In this document: in pieces, positions 5,546 through 6,943 of the stretch
Layout of the letters: every line of letters begins with the position of its first letter
Numbering within the stretch: position 1 is the first letter of the stretch
DNA from: Gammaproteobacteria bacterium
GTDB taxonomy: Bacteria; Pseudomonadota; Gammaproteobacteria; Arenicellales; Poriferihabitantaceae
Reading direction: 5' to 3'
Assembly (NCBI GenBank): GCA_020027415.1
Contig: JAHRAW010000033.1
Coordinates: forward strand, 1-6,943
Length of the DNA stretch: 6,943 nt
The notes under the pieces: generated by a model
Told to the model about the DNA's origin: nothing
Database searches by the model: none
Seen by the model: only the letters and a program-made list of their open reading frames with translations
Translations under genes and position numbers: made by a program

Positions 5546-5572
5546 TTATACAAACCACAAGTCGGCGTGCAA
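5545..5572 (-). promoter_or_regulatory. Candidate sigma-70 promoter of yyaL
   Basis: On the minus strand TTGCAC (5567-5572) and TATAAG (5545-5550) are separated by 16 bases; each hexamer differs from consensus at only one or two positions. It lies in the 143-base gap after cysK. Transcription would start near 5538, at the edge of the tandem repeats, giving a leader of about 85 bases that contains the whole array. TATA-like sequences inside the repeats (TTGTATAACC on the minus strand) could give further starts. Confidence 0.5.
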
Positions 5573-5595
5573 AGTTTCAATCCCAAGTTAATTTT

Positions 5596-6507
5596 TTAAT
5601 TCCAAACATCGGTGCTTAAATATCGTTCGCCGGTATCCGGCAGAATCGCCAACAATGTTTTTCCTTGGTTCTCGGCGCGCGCCGCGACTTCCAGCATGCC
5701 ATAGGTCGCCGCCCCGCATGAAATCCCGCAAAAAATACCTTCCAATTCCGCCAACCGGCGAGTCGTGTTATAGGCTTGCTCGGTGGTAATGGGAATCACT
5801 TCGTCATAAGCATTTTTATCAAGAGTGTCGGGGATGAAGCCCGGCGCGGTGCCCATGATTTTATGCCGGCAAGCGACGCCTTGAGTCAAGATGGGCGAAT
5901 CGGCTGGTTCGGTCACTATGATCCGAAGAGCCGAGTGGCGGGCGCGCAGATACCTATGCAACCCGGTAACCGTGCCGCCAGTGCCGGTGGTTAAGATGAC
6001 CGCATCCAAGCCGACGCCAAAATCTTCCCAAATTTCGTCAGCGGTCTGCTCGTGAGAGGCCGGGTTGGACGGGTTGTAGTGCTGTCCGACAAAAAAATAT
6101 CCCTGTTCTTTTTCCAACCGCCGCGCTTCTTCAATGGCGCCCATGGTGCCTTTGTCAGCCGGCGTCAAAATTACCTCGCCGCCATACGCCTGCAAAATCT
6201 GCCTGCGCTCTGCGCTCATATCTTCCGCCATCACAAAAATCGCGCGATAGCCTTTGACTGCGGCGACCATCGCCAAGCCGATGCCGGTATTGCCGGAAGT
6301 CGGTTCAATGAAGGCGTCGCCCGGCCGCAACTCGCCCCGTGCTTCGGCGTCTTCAATCATGCGTAACGCCGGTCGGTCTTTCACCGACCCGCCGGGATTT
6401 AAAGATTCCAACTTGACCCACAACTGGCAGCCGCACTCTGCGCCCAACCGATTCAACCTCACCGACGGCGTGCCGCCGATGGCGGCGAGAATGTTGGGGT
6501 GTTTCAT
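5596..6507 (-). CDS. cysK: Cysteine synthase (O-acetylserine sulfhydrylase), PLP-dependent
   Basis: The enzyme makes L-cysteine from O-acetylserine and sulfide in the cytoplasm, the last step of sulfur assimilation. The 303 residues carry IGGTPSVRLNRL (10-21), the PLP lysine in NPGGSVKDRPA (Lys43), the substrate loop PTSGNTGIGLAM (69-80), the PLP phosphate loop GTGGT (175-179), HKIMGTAPGFIPDTLD (215-230) and PDTGERYLST (290-299). GTGGT, the PGFIP segment and the TGERYLST ending favour CysK over CysM. The pyridine-nitrogen serine is kept (Ser263 of GISCGAA), with Cys where most relatives have a second Ser. The chain ends soon after YLST and lacks the C-terminal tail of E. coli CysK (323 residues). 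The ATG at 6507 matches the family; an in-frame ATG at 6531 adds eight residues that look unrelated. Neither has a Shine-Dalgarno. It is divergent from the methyltransferase gene. Confidence 0.93.
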   Translation of the reverse strand: MKHPNILAAIGGTPSVRLNRLGAECGCQLWVKLESLNPGGSVKDRPALRMIEDAEARGELRPGDAFIEPTSGNTGIGLAMVAAVKGYRAIFVMAEDMSAERRQILQAYGGEVILTPADKGTMGAIEEARRLEKEQGYFFVGQHYNPSNPASHEQTADEIWEDFGVGLDAVILTTGTGGTVTGLHRYLRARHSALRIIVTEPADSPILTQGVACRHKIMGTAPGFIPDTLDKNAYDEVIPITTEQAYNTTRRLAELEGIFCGISCGAATYGMLEVAARAENQGKTLLAILPDTGERYLSTDVWN

Positions 6508-6529
6508 GGCAAGGCAACTGAGGGCAAGC

Positions 6530-6567
6530 ATGGTATTATTACATGAAATTCCGTTTCAAGTTACCAT
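6530..6567. promoter_or_regulatory. Nested palindromes in the cysK/methyltransferase divergent region
   Basis: ATGGTA (6530-6535) is inverted at TACCAT (6562-6567), and between them TGAAA (6544-6548) is inverted at TTTCA (6554-6558). The inner site is part of the near-palindrome TTGAAACGGAATTTCA on the minus strand. An extended -10-like TGTAATAAT for cysK lies at 6535-6543 (minus), which would start transcription near 6528 and so support the ATG at 6507; TAATAA at 6580-6585 is a possible -10 for the plus-strand gene. The position suits an operator shared by both promoters. Confidence 0.3.
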
Positions 6568-6621
6568 TTGGGCTTCCCCTAATAACAAGCAAACACAACG
6601 ACGACCACCCGGAGTCAACCG

Positions 6622-6943
6622 ATGAACGATAAGACCAGCGCCGGCGAAGAGCCCGTCGAAGAGCATGCAACGGCGGCAAAACTGCGCAGTTTTGCCATGC
6701 GCAGCGGCAAGAAAATTTACACCGGTTTTAATGCCGAACGCAAAGTTAAAAACCGCAAGAGTAAACAACAGCAACGGCTTGGTTATGAAACTTTTGCGAA
6801 GGATTTTCCGCGCGATAATCATGCGTTGCCGGCTGAATACTGCAACCGAATTATCACCGGCGACAGCGCCAAAGTTTTGCAAAGTTTGCCGGATAACTGC
6901 GTGGATATTATGCTCACCTCGCCGCCGTATAACTTCGGCTTGG
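6622..6943 (+). CDS. Site-specific DNA methyltransferase (N4-cytosine/N6-adenine class), N-terminal part only
   Basis: This enzyme would transfer a methyl group from S-adenosylmethionine to the exocyclic amine of cytosine or adenine in a specific DNA site. 107 codons plus one base are visible before the right edge. Residues 1-27 are acidic then neutral, 28-56 are strongly basic (RSGKK, ERKVKNRKSKQQQR) and could touch DNA, and the catalytic domain opens at about residue 74 with NRIITGDSAKVLQSLPDN and DIMLTSPPYNFGL. TSPPY (99-103) is motif IV, the catalytic tetrapeptide. Its early position, before any FxGxG SAM motif, fits a beta-class enzyme of the N6_N4_Mtase family; serine before PPY is more frequent in N4-cytosine enzymes. 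The ATG at 6622 has GGAG (6611-6614) seven bases upstream. A restriction partner could lie beyond the edge; none is visible. Confidence 0.9.
   Translation, partial: MNDKTSAGEEPVEEHATAAKLRSFAMRSGKKIYTGFNAERKVKNRKSKQQQRLGYETFAKDFPRDNHALPAEYCNRIITGDSAKVLQSLPDNCVDIMLTSPPYNFGL

Noticed and set aside
5588..5601. TTAATTTTTTAATT near the cysK stop as an intrinsic terminator
   Set aside because: There is no GC-rich hairpin next to the A/T run on the minus strand, so a cysK terminator is not supported here.
1..6943. CRISPR array, insertion sequence or prophage
   Set aside because: No regularly spaced long repeats, transposase, integrase or phage structural genes are seen; the only tandem array is the 47-base one at 5494-5540, which has no spacers.

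Overview
The window looks like a chromosomal segment from a gammaproteobacterium. The coding regions are GC-rich, and the best-recognised proteins (a HisP-type transport ATPase, the DjlA co-chaperone and the TrmB tRNA methyltransferase) resemble their enterobacterial counterparts from end to end. A genus cannot be named from the sequence alone. Most of the window is ordinary housekeeping; the unusual material lies in the intergenic gaps and at the right edge.

Layout, left to right. Positions 1-1203, minus strand: a polar amino-acid ABC transporter, read as an ATPase (427-1203), a 140-base gap, then a periplasmic lysine/arginine/ornithine/histidine-type binding protein that runs off the left edge. 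The permease genes are presumably beyond that edge. Positions 1204-1791: a regulatory and RNA region with a promoter-like sequence and a 13-base palindrome for the transporter, a tRNA-Gly(CCC) gene on the plus strand (1368-1442), a 121-base element of nested inverted repeats starting four bases after the tRNA, and an AT-rich stretch leading to djlA. Positions 1792-3320, plus strand: djlA and trmB, 14 bases apart and probably co-transcribed. Positions 3344-5452, minus strand: a 702-residue YyaL/SPATA20-type protein converging on trmB with a 23-base gap. Positions 5453-5595: an intergenic region with a good promoter candidate followed by three tandem 16-base repeats inside a perfect 8-base inverted repeat. 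Positions 5596-6507, minus strand: a cysteine synthase (cysK). Positions 6508-6621: a divergent intergenic region with nested palindromes. Positions 6622-6943, plus strand: the first 107 residues of a DNA methyltransferase with a TSPPY catalytic motif, cut by the right edge.

Functionally the window combines basic amino-acid uptake, cysteine synthesis, chaperone and envelope stress work (DjlA with DnaK), tRNA modification (TrmB) and a glycine tRNA. The methyltransferase is the only gene that could belong to a restriction, epigenetic or defence system, but its partners, if any, lie outside the window.

Three genes (the binding protein, trmB and the methyltransferase) have clear Shine-Dalgarno sequences. 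Four others (the transport ATPase, djlA, yyaL and cysK) have none visible. In two of those four (djlA and yyaL) a short upstream reading frame ends exactly on the start codon.
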